A stretch of 64,000 nucleotides of DNA from Clostridiales bacterium (GTDB lineage Bacteria; Bacillota; Clostridia; Lachnospirales; Lachnospiraceae). Of the stretch, positions 35,720-44,183 are shown one piece after another. Both the position numbers and the translations under genes were made by a program. Positions within the stretch are counted from its first letter, which is position 1. Every line of letters begins with the position of its first letter. The DNA is taken from positions 1 through 64,000 of the forward strand of contig JAHAFI010000013.1 in assembly GCA_018374355.1 (NCBI GenBank). The letters are read 5' to 3'. The notes below the pieces were generated by a model. It did not search any database, was not told where the DNA came from, and saw nothing but the letters and a program-made list of their open reading frames with translations.

Positions 35720-36652
35720 ATGAATCGTACTTTTAATTATCAGATATCTATACAAGACCACCAAATGAGAATCGGTGATTTTCTGCAAATGAAGGGATAT
35801 TCCCGCCATATCCGCACCTTTTTAAAACAGCGCCCCGGCTCTGTACTGTTAAATGGTGAGCCTGCCCTTTTTTACCAGTTTCTCACCGAGGGCGACCGCC
35901 TTACCGTCCACCTTTTCGAAGAGGAAGCTTCCGAAAAAATCCTTCCGGTTCCTCTGCCTGTGGATATTGTCTACGAGGACGAGGATCTTTTAATTGTAAA
36001 TAAAAAGCCAGATACCCCCATCCACCCCTCTCAGGGGAATTATGAGAATACTCTGGCTAATGGCATTGCATGGTATTATGCTTCTCAAAACCAGCCCTTT
36101 GTCTACCGATGCATCAATCGTCTGGACAGAGACACCACCGGGCTTTTGATTCTTGCAAAAAATATGCTCAGCGGAGCTATCCTTTCCGCACAGATGAAAA
36201 ACAGGGAAATCCACAGAACTTATCTGGCCATCGTCGAAGGGTGTCCCCCGGAAAACGGCACCGTCTCCGCCCCGATCGGGCGGGTGGGAAGTTCCGTAAT
36301 CCAGCGTCAGGTGGATGAAGTGCATGGAGATGCGGCTGTCACCCATTTTGCCCGGCTGGCATATCGAAGTCCCGAAACCCTTCCCCTGTTTCCCCGGATG
36401 CCCGCCGAAGGACTGTCCCTCGTCCGGCTTCGTCTGGAAACGGGACGCACCCATCAAATCCGGGTTCATATGACCTGCATCGGCCATCCGCTGCCCGGAG
36501 ATACCCTGTATAATCCGGGCACTGCACTGATGAAACGTCAGGCGCTTCACTCTTATTCACTGGAATTTATCCACCCGATTACCGGGGAGAAGATGCATTT
36601 TACCTGTCCTCTGCCGGAGGATATGGCGCGCTTTTTCCCCGGTATTTCCTAA
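35720..36652 (+). CDS. RluA family pseudouridine synthase
   Basis: Converts uridine to pseudouridine in rRNA or tRNA. The 310 residues have an S4-like N-terminal part and the catalytic motif RLDRDTTGLLIL with its essential Asp, followed by GRTHQIRVHM. The longest frame starts with TTG at 35699; the ATG at 35720 sits 6 bases behind GGAG and is better. The family is clear, but RluA, RluC and RluD types cannot be told apart safely. Its 3' end nearly touches the convergent HD-GYP gene. Confidence 0.93.
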   Translation: MNRTFNYQISIQDHQMRIGDFLQMKGYSRHIRTFLKQRPGSVLLNGEPALFYQFLTEGDRLTVHLFEEEASEKILPVPLPVDIVYEDEDLLIVNKKPDTPIHPSQGNYENTLANGIAWYYASQNQPFVYRCINRLDRDTTGLLILAKNMLSGAILSAQMKNREIHRTYLAIVEGCPPENGTVSAPIGRVGSSVIQRQVDEVHGDAAVTHFARLAYRSPETLPLFPRMPAEGLSLVRLRLETGRTHQIRVHMTCIGHPLPGDTLYNPGTALMKRQALHSYSLEFIHPITGEKMHFTCPLPEDMARFFPGIS

Positions 36653-36656
36653 TCTC

Positions 36657-39173
36657 TTACTTATTTTTTATATCGTCTGTATCACCGGAGAAGGGGATAA
36701 TCTCTCCTTCTCTGACACTTTTGACAAACAGTGCGGCAATCGCAGGATCAAACTGACGTCCTGCTTCCTCCTCAATAATTCCCAGCGCTTTTTCCACCGG
36801 CATAGAGCTTTTGTAGCTTCTCTTTGACACCATCGCATCAAAAGAATCCACCACGCAGAGAATCCTTGCGAGAATCGGAATGTTTTCTCCCTGTATTCTT
36901 CTTGGATAACCTTTACCGTCATACCGTTCATGATGGCCGATCACTGCCGGTACTACATAATCCATAGATGGGAGATGCCGGATAATGCTGATGGAGGCTT
37001 CCACATGCCCCTGAATCACACGGTACTCTTCCTCTGTCAGTTTTCCGGGCTTATTCAGAATCTCTTCCGGAATACCGATTTTTCCCACATCATGCATCAG
37101 TCCCGCCTGCCGGGCAATCTCTACCATATCGCTGTTACATCCGTACAGAGCTGCAAGCTGTGTGGCATATTTTGCCACATTGATGGAATGATTAAATGTA
37201 TAATGGTCTTTTGCGTCAATAGCTGCTGTCAGGGCATAAATCGTGGTTTCATATTCCTGATAAGCCTGTACATTCATAGGCGATGTTTTGTGATCATCCT
37301 GAATCTGTACGTCAAACACACGAATTGCATTTTTTCCATTACGTTTTACATGGTAGACAGCCATATCTGCATTATTTACCAATTCTGCCGCCGAAGAGGC
37401 CCCAAACGGAGCAACGCTGATACCTACGCTGACTGTCAGCATCTTCATCTTATACTCTGAAGAATCCTGATTCATCTCGTAAATCTGTTTCCGAATTCCC
37501 TCTGCAAGGTTTTCAGCCGAAAAAACATCATACCCGGGCAGAAGAATGGCAAATTCTTTTCCGCTGTAACGGGCTACAATTCCGTTGGAACCTACAGTCG
37601 CCGTAACAATCTGAGCGATATTGCGAAGGGCAAGGTCAGCCTCTGACGCTCCATATAGCTGATTATACAATTTGAAATCATCTACATTTAAAATCAACAG
37701 CGCAAGAGATCCTTCTTTGCTGCGCTCATATTCTTCCTCCAAAACCTCATAAAAATATTTTCTGTTTAAAAGGCCTGTCAGCTCGTCTGTCCGCGCCTCT
37801 TCATAGGCCTTTTTATACAGTTTTGCATTTTTAATGGCAATCGACGCAATGGAACGGATGGAATCAATCATCCTCTGGTCATTCAGCGTTATATGTCCCT
37901 TTTTCCCCTTACTGGACAGGAGAATCATTCCCACCAGCTCGTCTTCACTGCGAAAACCCGAGCAGCATTCGATGTGGAGGTCTGCCAGCTTTTGCTTTTC
38001 GCTCTCCCACATGGATTTATACTCCCAAGAATGTCTGAATTCACGCATCATAAGGCTGTCATTTTCATCTCTGAGATAGGAAACCAGCGGATGATCTGTC
38101 CTCATGGAAAAAGACAGGTCCGACAACGGCTGATTGCTGTAAACAGTCCGGTAAACTCCATTTTTCTCATCCAGCAGACAGATATATACATCACAGATTT
38201 CTGTCATATTCCGGATCACCTTCACTGTCTGATCCAAAATCTCCTCCAGATTCAGGCTTTTTGATACATTATTGCTGTACTCCCTGAGATTCTCTGCCTG
38301 CTGCATCTCTTCTTTTACAAATACATTCTGAACGATCAACTGCCATATAAACGTAATCAGTATCAGAAGCAGGGCAAAACACACCACGAAAAACATGGGA
38401 GAATACTTTGCACCAAAAACGCTTTTTCCCGCCAGAAACGGTGATAAATTATAAAACAGGACCAATGACAGCAAAATTCCGACTCCGTAGCATACCCTCT
38501 CATTGGCAAGCATCTTGAGCTGGAAAAGTCTGCGTTTTACCAGCGCATAGAACAAAAAAATTACATTGATAATACCGGAAAATACATCGATGGGGAAACC
38601 GGAAAATACAGGAACTGACAACAGCGCCTGTCCTATAAAAATCACGATAAGCCCCAAAATTACAGGCTCAAAACGTTTGGCAAGTCTGCGGTTTCTTCTG
38701 CTCTCTATAACAATCACAGCAAAAATATAAATAATGGCAATGCCGCAAAGAAGAAACAGCCACAGAACCGATCCCGTCATAGAATACACAAAACGGTCTC
38801 CGTTTTCTCCGCTTATAATATCGGGATATCTCAGAAAACAATTGGTAAAGCTGTTCACTGCAACGGTAATTACCAGCAAAGCCACCATGATTTTTTCCAA
38901 CGAATTCATTTTTCTTTCAGCCATCTCATTGATAAACAGCAAATAAGCATAGGGCAAAAGCAGCAAACCGTCAACGGACACATGATACCAGAACTTATAG
39001 GACGGCCACATCTGAAAACGCATGAGCATCGAACCGCCTGTCCAGCAAATCATGAGGAACATCAGAAATAAAAAACGGTTAATCAGACGATTTTTTTTCG
39101 CCGCAAGAAAAATCAGCATAAGAAATGTATAGCTGAATAACGCAATGACCGATACATAACCAAAACTTTCCAT
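36657..39173 (-). CDS. Membrane sensor with GAF, degenerate GGDEF and HD-GYP domains
   Basis: An 838-residue signalling protein. Residues 1 to about 290 contain roughly eight membrane segments, then a GAF-like domain (about 310-460), a GGDEF domain (about 475-640) and an HD-GYP domain (about 650-830). The GGDEF motif reads SGKEF, so diguanylate cyclase activity is doubtful. HD-GYP is intact (MHDVGKIGIP, HHERYDGKGYP), so it should degrade cyclic di-GMP. It is the last gene of an operon with the GH3-like and ICMT-like genes, 8 bp behind the former. Confidence 0.88.
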   Translation of the reverse strand: MESFGYVSVIALFSYTFLMLIFLAAKKNRLINRFLFLMFLMICWTGGSMLMRFQMWPSYKFWYHVSVDGLLLLPYAYLLFINEMAERKMNSLEKIMVALLVITVAVNSFTNCFLRYPDIISGENGDRFVYSMTGSVLWLFLLCGIAIIYIFAVIVIESRRNRRLAKRFEPVILGLIVIFIGQALLSVPVFSGFPIDVFSGIINVIFLFYALVKRRLFQLKMLANERVCYGVGILLSLVLFYNLSPFLAGKSVFGAKYSPMFFVVCFALLLILITFIWQLIVQNVFVKEEMQQAENLREYSNNVSKSLNLEEILDQTVKVIRNMTEICDVYICLLDEKNGVYRTVYSNQPLSDLSFSMRTDHPLVSYLRDENDSLMMREFRHSWEYKSMWESEKQKLADLHIECCSGFRSEDELVGMILLSSKGKKGHITLNDQRMIDSIRSIASIAIKNAKLYKKAYEEARTDELTGLLNRKYFYEVLEEEYERSKEGSLALLILNVDDFKLYNQLYGASEADLALRNIAQIVTATVGSNGIVARYSGKEFAILLPGYDVFSAENLAEGIRKQIYEMNQDSSEYKMKMLTVSVGISVAPFGASSAAELVNNADMAVYHVKRNGKNAIRVFDVQIQDDHKTSPMNVQAYQEYETTIYALTAAIDAKDHYTFNHSINVAKYATQLAALYGCNSDMVEIARQAGLMHDVGKIGIPEEILNKPGKLTEEEYRVIQGHVEASISIIRHLPSMDYVVPAVIGHHERYDGKGYPRRIQGENIPILARILCVVDSFDAMVSKRSYKSSMPVEKALGIIEEEAGRQFDPAIAALFVKSVREGEIIPFSGDTDDIKNK

Positions 39174-39181
39174 ATTCCCCC

Positions 39182-40789
39182 CTATACCGTCTGTTCTACA
39201 GACAACAAATCCGCCATATCATGTGAATCGGGATTCATGCAGCGAATATCTTTTCCGTATTTCTGTTGATATTTTTCAAAAGTACCGCATTTCATAAGTG
39301 TTACCACCAATGGGTCCATTCCAAGTATTTTTTTCAAATCCCGATAGTCCTGATCGATATATTTGAAATAAGTTGTCAAAAGGTCTGTCAAAATATCCGC
39401 ATTCACTGCAGTGTTGATATAACTCTGCTTTTCCATCTCTGCATAAAGGTGCAGATACGGCCGTCCATTCTCATTAAACTCCTTCAACGCAACCCATTGT
39501 TTTACCGGCTGATTGGACAGCGTAATCACACGGCGGATTCCGTTCTCCGATATCCGGGTAAATCCAGCAATATCGATAATCCACGGAACACGGTCCACAT
39601 ATTCGAACCGCGGTATGTTTGTCTGATCCTCTTTATTTTTACAGCCTACGCAACGGTACATATCACCTACGCGGTAACGGGCAAACGCACCGCCCTTGAG
39701 TACCGAAATTACCAGTTCATATTTTTCGCCGGGTACTACCTCATTCATCAAATAGGTCGGCGGTTCAAAAGAAGGATCCTCATAATTGTGCAGCATATCC
39801 TCTTCTCTTATGAATTCATAAAAACAGGTATCCGGGAAAAAATACATTCCGTTCTTTGTCCAGCTTTCCGTTCCAACAATCGACGGCTCTGTTCCTGCAA
39901 ATAATTCCATAGGACGGATGCCCCACAGTTCTTCCAGATCATCTTTATAGCAATTATTATCTGTACCTGCGACTACCAGCCCCTTCAAATGAAACAGATC
40001 CTTAGGTTTCAGAGCTCTGTTTTCTTCTTTGCATTTCTTTTTGGCCTGTGACATGCGAAGAAGCATATGAGGTTTACATTTCAAAAGATCTTTCGCTTTT
40101 ATTTTGTGGCCGGAGGACGACATATCGGCCAGACTGAGACTTACGGCATATGCCACACTGCCCAGCCCAAAGAAGAATTCCAGATCCTGCTTCATCGCCA
40201 TCTTGAATCCGACTTTATTTCTCTGGGAAAAGCTCATCTCCACCGCTTCATCTACCGGCGGAAGGAAGCTGATATCTATTTCTTCATTTAAGGCCAGCGG
40301 AAACAGCCCCGTTGCAAAAGGCAGCGGCGCAAGTCCATACAGAAATTTGTCTGTAGCCTCCACATCAAAGGAACCTTTTTTCCTGCTTGTACAAAGAATC
40401 AGGCACGCCGTCACATTGGTTTTATATGTATCCAGCATACTTCTGGTATAGGGCGCAAGCTTGATCGGATGCTGGCCCCCTTCCCATGTTGTCTGTATCC
40501 AAATAACCGGATTTCCCGGAAGCATATCGGCCCGCTTTTTCAGCAGTACATCTGCGTAATCATTATAATCTGTCAGCGGCACCATTTGACGGAATTCATC
40601 AATCGTTGTCGGATGTTTCCCCTTCAATATTTTTTGTCCCAACAGACTTTTACACCAGAGATTCATCTGTTCTTCCATCAGGCGGTTCTGAATGTTCATA
40701 TATTCATCTGTCGTCAAATCCAGAAATCCGCAGTACCGCTGCCAGATTTCCTCATCTTTATGCTCCTGAAGCATTTCATTCAGATTCAT
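39182..40789 (-). CDS. GH3-family acyl-adenylating enzyme (auxin-responsive GH3-like)
   Basis: A 535-residue relative of the plant GH3 acyl acid amido synthetases, part of the ANL adenylating superfamily. The nucleotide-loop region is WIQTTWEGGQHPIKL rather than the usual TSGT form, followed later by ELFAGTEPSIVG and FARYRVGDMYRC. The expected chemistry is ATP-dependent activation of a carboxylic acid and transfer to an amine or other acceptor. The substrate is unknown. It overlaps the ICMT-like gene by 4 bp, so translation is coupled. Confidence 0.75.
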   Translation of the reverse strand: MNLNEMLQEHKDEEIWQRYCGFLDLTTDEYMNIQNRLMEEQMNLWCKSLLGQKILKGKHPTTIDEFRQMVPLTDYNDYADVLLKKRADMLPGNPVIWIQTTWEGGQHPIKLAPYTRSMLDTYKTNVTACLILCTSRKKGSFDVEATDKFLYGLAPLPFATGLFPLALNEEIDISFLPPVDEAVEMSFSQRNKVGFKMAMKQDLEFFFGLGSVAYAVSLSLADMSSSGHKIKAKDLLKCKPHMLLRMSQAKKKCKEENRALKPKDLFHLKGLVVAGTDNNCYKDDLEELWGIRPMELFAGTEPSIVGTESWTKNGMYFFPDTCFYEFIREEDMLHNYEDPSFEPPTYLMNEVVPGEKYELVISVLKGGAFARYRVGDMYRCVGCKNKEDQTNIPRFEYVDRVPWIIDIAGFTRISENGIRRVITLSNQPVKQWVALKEFNENGRPYLHLYAEMEKQSYINTAVNADILTDLLTTYFKYIDQDYRDLKKILGMDPLVVTLMKCGTFEKYQQKYGKDIRCMNPDSHDMADLLSVEQTV

Positions 40790-41364
40790 TTTTGCTGCTC
40801 TCCTTTTTCTCTTGTGTGCAAAGTTCTGATACAGTATTGAATACTTTTTATGTTTGGAATCAGAAACGGCGTGCTCTTTTTATACTCGCCGTAATCAGAA
40901 AATGTCTTAGGAAACGTCCATAAATCCTGAAATATAATATACAGAATATTCAGCGCAGTCAGAACAACTGACAAAATCCCTACCTCTCTGCTTCCCGTCA
41001 TAAAGGTAAGACCTGCGTATACTCCTGCAAACCACAATACTCCCGGATGTCTGCACAAACCGTACATTCCCTGTGTATACGCCTTTCGTTCCGTATTCTC
41101 TTCCAAATACGTTTCTTTAAAAGGCAACGAAAAAAAGAGTGTGTAAATCAATAACAGGAAGAAAAGCATAACGGCTGCCCCTCCTATGATCAGTGCACTC
41201 CCAAATTGAAAATTCGCTCTTTGATTATATAACACACCTGCCGTAGACAGGGTAATCAAACCTGTTCCTGCAATAAACAGTTTCTGTAACCACCGGTTGT
41301 TCCAGTAAATACTATTGATGTCGTAAATAAAGTAAAAAACGAACCCCAAAATTCCCACACACAT
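40786..41364 (-). CDS. ICMT/PEMT-like membrane methyltransferase
   Basis: A 192-residue protein with four or five membrane helices and the isoprenylcysteine/phospholipid methyltransferase motif YGLCRHPGVLWFAG. A C-terminal soluble segment holds the probable SAM-binding residues. The frame is open to ATG 41430, but a TATAAT lies just inside that start. The ATG at 41364 has GAGG at 8 bases, so I prefer it. It is the first gene of the operon with GH3-like and GGDEF/HD-GYP genes. A reductase of similar fold is an alternative. Confidence 0.68.
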   Translation of the reverse strand: MCVGILGFVFYFIYDINSIYWNNRWLQKLFIAGTGLITLSTAGVLYNQRANFQFGSALIIGGAAVMLFFLLLIYTLFFSLPFKETYLEENTERKAYTQGMYGLCRHPGVLWFAGVYAGLTFMTGSREVGILSVVLTALNILYIIFQDLWTFPKTFSDYGEYKKSTPFLIPNIKSIQYCIRTLHTREKGEQQK

Positions 41365-41418
41365 ATCCATGCCCTCAGTAATTCTTATCCTGCTGCTCAC
41401 AGCAGGCTGCTGATTTTC

Positions 41419-41447
41419 ATTATAATGCATCTATATTCTGGATGCAA
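41419..41447 (-). promoter_or_regulatory. Promoter of the ICMT-GH3-HD-GYP operon
   Basis: On the minus strand TTGCAT (41442-41447), 17 bp, TATAAT (41419-41424). It overlaps the upstream ATG at 41430, which argues for the later start at 41364. Confidence 0.65.
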
Positions 41448-41564
41448 GTGGCAGATTGGGAAAGTTTTTTGGAAAATTTTGGTAAATATTTTGAATTTCT
41501 CCAATTTTACGCGCAGTGCAATCCCTCGGAGAATTTTCTGTCACAGCAAACAAAGCTTCTTACG

Positions 41565-41598
41565 ACAAAAAAACAGCGCCAGTCCTTCCTGACGCTGT
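41565..41598 (-). terminator. Terminator after the UPF0303 gene
   Basis: ACAGCG with CGCTGT closes a 26-nt hairpin (41573-41598) that has a mismatch and inner pairs CAG/CTG. Seven T residues follow on the minus strand. Confidence 0.8.
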
Positions 41599-41615
41599 CA
41601 ATCATCTGTTTTTCC

Positions 41616-42110
41616 TCAGACTGCACGAATTCTCGGCACCTCTGCAATATGAAGGTACTTACTGATACATTTCACTAAAAGATCATGATCCGACACATGA
41701 TCCAGCCCGGATACCACAATACTTCCGATCACTCCCACTTCCTCAACCCGGATAGGGAATCCTCCTCCGCAGGCTGCATATTCTCTCGGATCCAGAAATC
41801 TTTCTTTCATGGTTTCCTGTGTCTCCCTAAGCTCCATATAAAACCGCAGGCTGCTTTTCTCCATCACCCGCACCGTATTTTCTTTTCTCTGCATCCACTG
41901 TTCGTTGTACAGATTCGTTCCGTCCATCCCATACTGGAATATCGTGTAACCATTATTCAATCGGATTCTGACTGCGATAGATACTCCCAGTCTTCTGGCC
42001 TCTGCTACCAGCATAGTTCCCAGTTCCCAAGCATCCCCGTTTGTGAAGCTGGAAAATTGAAGGATCTCTTCCTGCATTTCCAAAACCTTTGTTAATTCTT
42101 CTACTGTCAT
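41616..42110 (-). CDS. UPF0303 / heme-degrading-domain family protein
   Basis: A 164-residue cytoplasmic protein of the UPF0303 group, related in fold to the GlcG/HbpS proteins. The C-terminal half shows the family segment ACGGGFPIRVEEVGVIGSI and HDLLV. The biochemical role is not established; some relatives bind heme or cobalamin. The ATG at 42110 has GGGAGG seven bases ahead; a start five codons earlier has none. It has its own promoter and terminator, so it is monocistronic. Confidence 0.85.
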   Translation of the reverse strand: MTVEELTKVLEMQEEILQFSSFTNGDAWELGTMLVAEARRLGVSIAVRIRLNNGYTIFQYGMDGTNLYNEQWMQRKENTVRVMEKSSLRFYMELRETQETMKERFLDPREYAACGGGFPIRVEEVGVIGSIVVSGLDHVSDHDLLVKCISKYLHIAEVPRIRAV

Positions 42111-42155
42111 ATTGATTCCTCCCAACTGTCATGGCTTTGTCGTCACTTTTCTTTT

Positions 42156-42184
42156 ATTATAATCCCTTTTTTCTGTTTTTTCAA
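42156..42184 (-). promoter_or_regulatory. Promoter of the UPF0303 gene
   Basis: On the minus strand TTGAAA (42179-42184), 17 bp, TATAAT (42156-42161). Confidence 0.75.
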
Positions 42185-42203
42185 ATTTTCTTTTTGTTTT
42201 TTC

Positions 42204-42232
42204 TTTTAAAATCGAAAGCAATTTTGTATAAT
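42204..42232 (+). promoter_or_regulatory. Promoter of the SGNH hydrolase gene
   Basis: A good -10, TATAAT (42227-42232), with a weak TTTTAA 17 bp upstream (42204-42209). Confidence 0.55.
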
Positions 42233-42287
42233 ACCATTCATAAGAAACAGCGCATTCACAGCGCTCTGACACAAGGAGGAAAGTATT

Positions 42288-42941
42288 ATGCTATTTGAAA
42301 ACGGTGACAGAATTGTTTTTGCGGGAGATTCCGTTACAGACATGGACAGCGCACAGCCGGTAGGGGAAGGGCTGTTTGACGATCTGGGACGCAGTTATGT
42401 GAGAATTATTGAGAATATGCTGGTGGCCTACTATCCGGAGCTGAAAATCAGAGTGACCAATTCCGGAATCAGCGGAAATACCAGCCGCGATCTGCTGGCA
42501 AGATTTGACCGGGATGTAAACTCCCTGAATCCCGACTGGGTATCCATCTGTATCGGAATCAACGATGTCTGGCGGCAGTTTGACAGCCCGGCAATTCCCG
42601 ACGGTCAAGTGATGCCGGAGGAATACGAAGAAAATGTGGAACGGATGATTTTATCCGTAAAACCCAATGTGAAGGGGATTTTCCTTCTCTCTCCCTACTA
42701 CATGGAACCGAACCGTGAAGACCTGATGCGAGCCAGAATGGATGAGTACGTGGAAATCTGCCGAAAGCTCGCCCTGAAACACCACTGCATCTTTGTAGAT
42801 TTTCAGAAAATGTATGAGGACTTTTGTAAAATCCGTCATTCCAGTTGTATTGCATGGGACAGAGTCCATCCCAACCAGATGGGCGCCACCCTGATGGCAA
42901 GGGAAATCTTAAAACACTGCGATTTTGATTACCACCACTGA
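42288..42941 (+). CDS. SGNH/GDSL hydrolase
   Basis: A 217-residue cytoplasmic esterase-like protein. Block I is VFAGDSVTDMD with the nucleophilic Ser, the Gly block is in NSGISGNTSRDL, block III is IGINDVW and block V is WDRVHPNQMG, with the catalytic Asp and His. No signal peptide, so it probably deacetylates an internal sugar or similar ester. AAGGAGG precedes the ATG. It stands alone with a promoter and terminator. Confidence 0.92.
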   Translation: MLFENGDRIVFAGDSVTDMDSAQPVGEGLFDDLGRSYVRIIENMLVAYYPELKIRVTNSGISGNTSRDLLARFDRDVNSLNPDWVSICIGINDVWRQFDSPAIPDGQVMPEEYEENVERMILSVKPNVKGIFLLSPYYMEPNREDLMRARMDEYVEICRKLALKHHCIFVDFQKMYEDFCKIRHSSCIAWDRVHPNQMGATLMAREILKHCDFDYHH

Positions 42942-42992
42942 TTTTTTCAAACATACCGGAGTTCCGGTACACCTTGGCGTACTTACTGCCAG

Positions 42993-43029
42993 CGGCTCAG
43001 AGGGTTGCTAATGTCGTCCCTCTGAGCCG
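42993..43029 (+). terminator. Terminator after the SGNH hydrolase gene
   Basis: CGGCTCAGAGGG (42993-43004) pairs perfectly with CCCTCTGAGCCG (43018-43029), followed by a short T-rich tail. It may also serve the convergent sdpI. Confidence 0.65.
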
Positions 43030-43053
43030 TTCCTTCATCTACCGGAGCCTTTC

Positions 43054-43704
43054 TCATATCCCTTTTCTGTAAAGCATATAAGAATATACCACCGGAACAA
43101 TCGCCATGGTACACAAAATTCCAATCAGCAGGACAGTCGCCGCCTGTGGAAAGCTCTTCTGCAAAAATGCTGTCACAATCATTCCAAATCCTTCAAAAAT
43201 CCACAGATATCCGGCCAGCCGATGAGTCCGGTTCCAGTTCTCTTCGCTGTGCAGCGTCCATGGAAGCTTAATCCCCATGGTATAATTCTGTTTACACTTA
43301 GGCATATAATTTCCGATAGCTATAAACAGAATTCCGATCAGTAAAGGCGTGATGACATTTACCGGAAGCTCATAGCCCAGACCCCAGAAAAGAGCGGAAC
43401 TACTCGCAATCATTGTCATCACAGGAAGCAGCCATTTGACGATTCTTTTCAGCATCACCGCCATCTTCTGTCTCTTTGGATCGGTATTCATCGAAAAATG
43501 CACAATCAGGTTGATTGCCGCCATAAGTCCCGGCAGCCCGAACACCGTTAGATTTTTATGGGCAAACTGCCCTACCGTGCCGTCCATATACCATTTTGTA
43601 GGAATTTCCTCCGGAAGCTTCCCATACACACAGATTCCTGCCACCATAGGAATCAGGCAGATAGCCGTAGACAGCAGCGCCTCTTTGACATTTTTATTCT
43701 TCAT
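43054..43704 (-). CDS. sdpI: SdpI family membrane protein
   Basis: A 216-residue membrane protein with about six helices. It has an N-terminal DUF1648-like region (PEEIPTKWYMDG) and the SdpI C-terminal region (NYTMGIKLPWTLHSEENWNRTHR). In Bacillus subtilis SdpI gives immunity to the killing factor SdpC and sequesters the repressor SdpR. No SdpC-like gene is visible here. The ATG at 43704 follows GGAGGG and overlaps the sdpR stop by 11 bp, so the pair is coupled. Confidence 0.9.
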   Translation of the reverse strand: MKNKNVKEALLSTAICLIPMVAGICVYGKLPEEIPTKWYMDGTVGQFAHKNLTVFGLPGLMAAINLIVHFSMNTDPKRQKMAVMLKRIVKWLLPVMTMIASSSALFWGLGYELPVNVITPLLIGILFIAIGNYMPKCKQNYTMGIKLPWTLHSEENWNRTHRLAGYLWIFEGFGMIVTAFLQKSFPQAATVLLIGILCTMAIVPVVYSYMLYRKGI

Positions 43705-43969
43705 GCTCTTTCCCTCCAAACTGTGAGAACCATAACATCACTTCCTCAAAAACCGATGTATTGATCTCGTAATAAATAAAATTTTTATACCGCTCCTCAC
43801 TGATCAGCCCGGCCTTTTTTAGCTGGGACAAATGATACGATATGGTTGCCCCGGTCATATCAAACTCCCTGCCGATCTCCCCCGCCGACTTTTTCCCATC
43901 CCGCAGCATCACCAGAATCTGACGCCGCACCGGATCTGACAAAGCCTTAAACGTCTCCCCAAATCCCAT
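43694..43969 (-). CDS. sdpR: SdpR-like ArsR family repressor
   Basis: A 91-residue winged-helix repressor. The start MGFGETFKALSDPVRRQIL and the recognition region MTGATISYHLSQLKKAGLI are typical. In the Bacillus model it represses its own operon until SdpI captures it at the membrane. Two ATTTAGA/TCTAAAT palindromes flank its promoter and are the probable binding sites. Immediately followed by sdpI. Confidence 0.92.
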   Translation of the reverse strand: MGFGETFKALSDPVRRQILVMLRDGKKSAGEIGREFDMTGATISYHLSQLKKAGLISEERYKNFIYYEINTSVFEEVMLWFSQFGGKEHEE

Positions 43970-43992
43970 AGCATCCTCTCCTTCCCTAAACT

Positions 43993-44012
43993 ATTTAGAA
44001 ATATTTCTAAAT
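43993..44012. promoter_or_regulatory. Probable SdpR operator 1
   Basis: A perfect 20-bp palindrome with arms ATTTAGAAAT, lying just downstream of the -10 over the transcription start. Confidence 0.75.
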
Positions 44013-44014
44013 AC

Positions 44015-44043
44015 AATATATTCCCTTTCCCCAAGGAAGTCAA
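44015..44043 (-). promoter_or_regulatory. Promoter of sdpR-sdpI
   Basis: On the minus strand TTGACT (44038-44043), 17 bp, TATATT (44015-44020). Confidence 0.75.
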
Positions 44044-44048
44044 TAGCT

Positions 44049-44068
44049 ATTTAGATGTCTTTCTAAAT
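44049..44068. promoter_or_regulatory. Probable SdpR operator 2
   Basis: ATTTAGA and TCTAAAT arms in a 20-bp imperfect palindrome just upstream of the -35; centres are 56 bp from operator 1. Confidence 0.65.
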
Positions 44069-44183
44069 ACTTTCATAAAAAAAGACACGGCAAACGATGA
44101 AACTCACCCTTTTACCGCGCCCTCTTCTTTTTATTTCTTTTTATCTCTTTTCCATTACTTTCATTTCATCTCAAATGCTTCCA

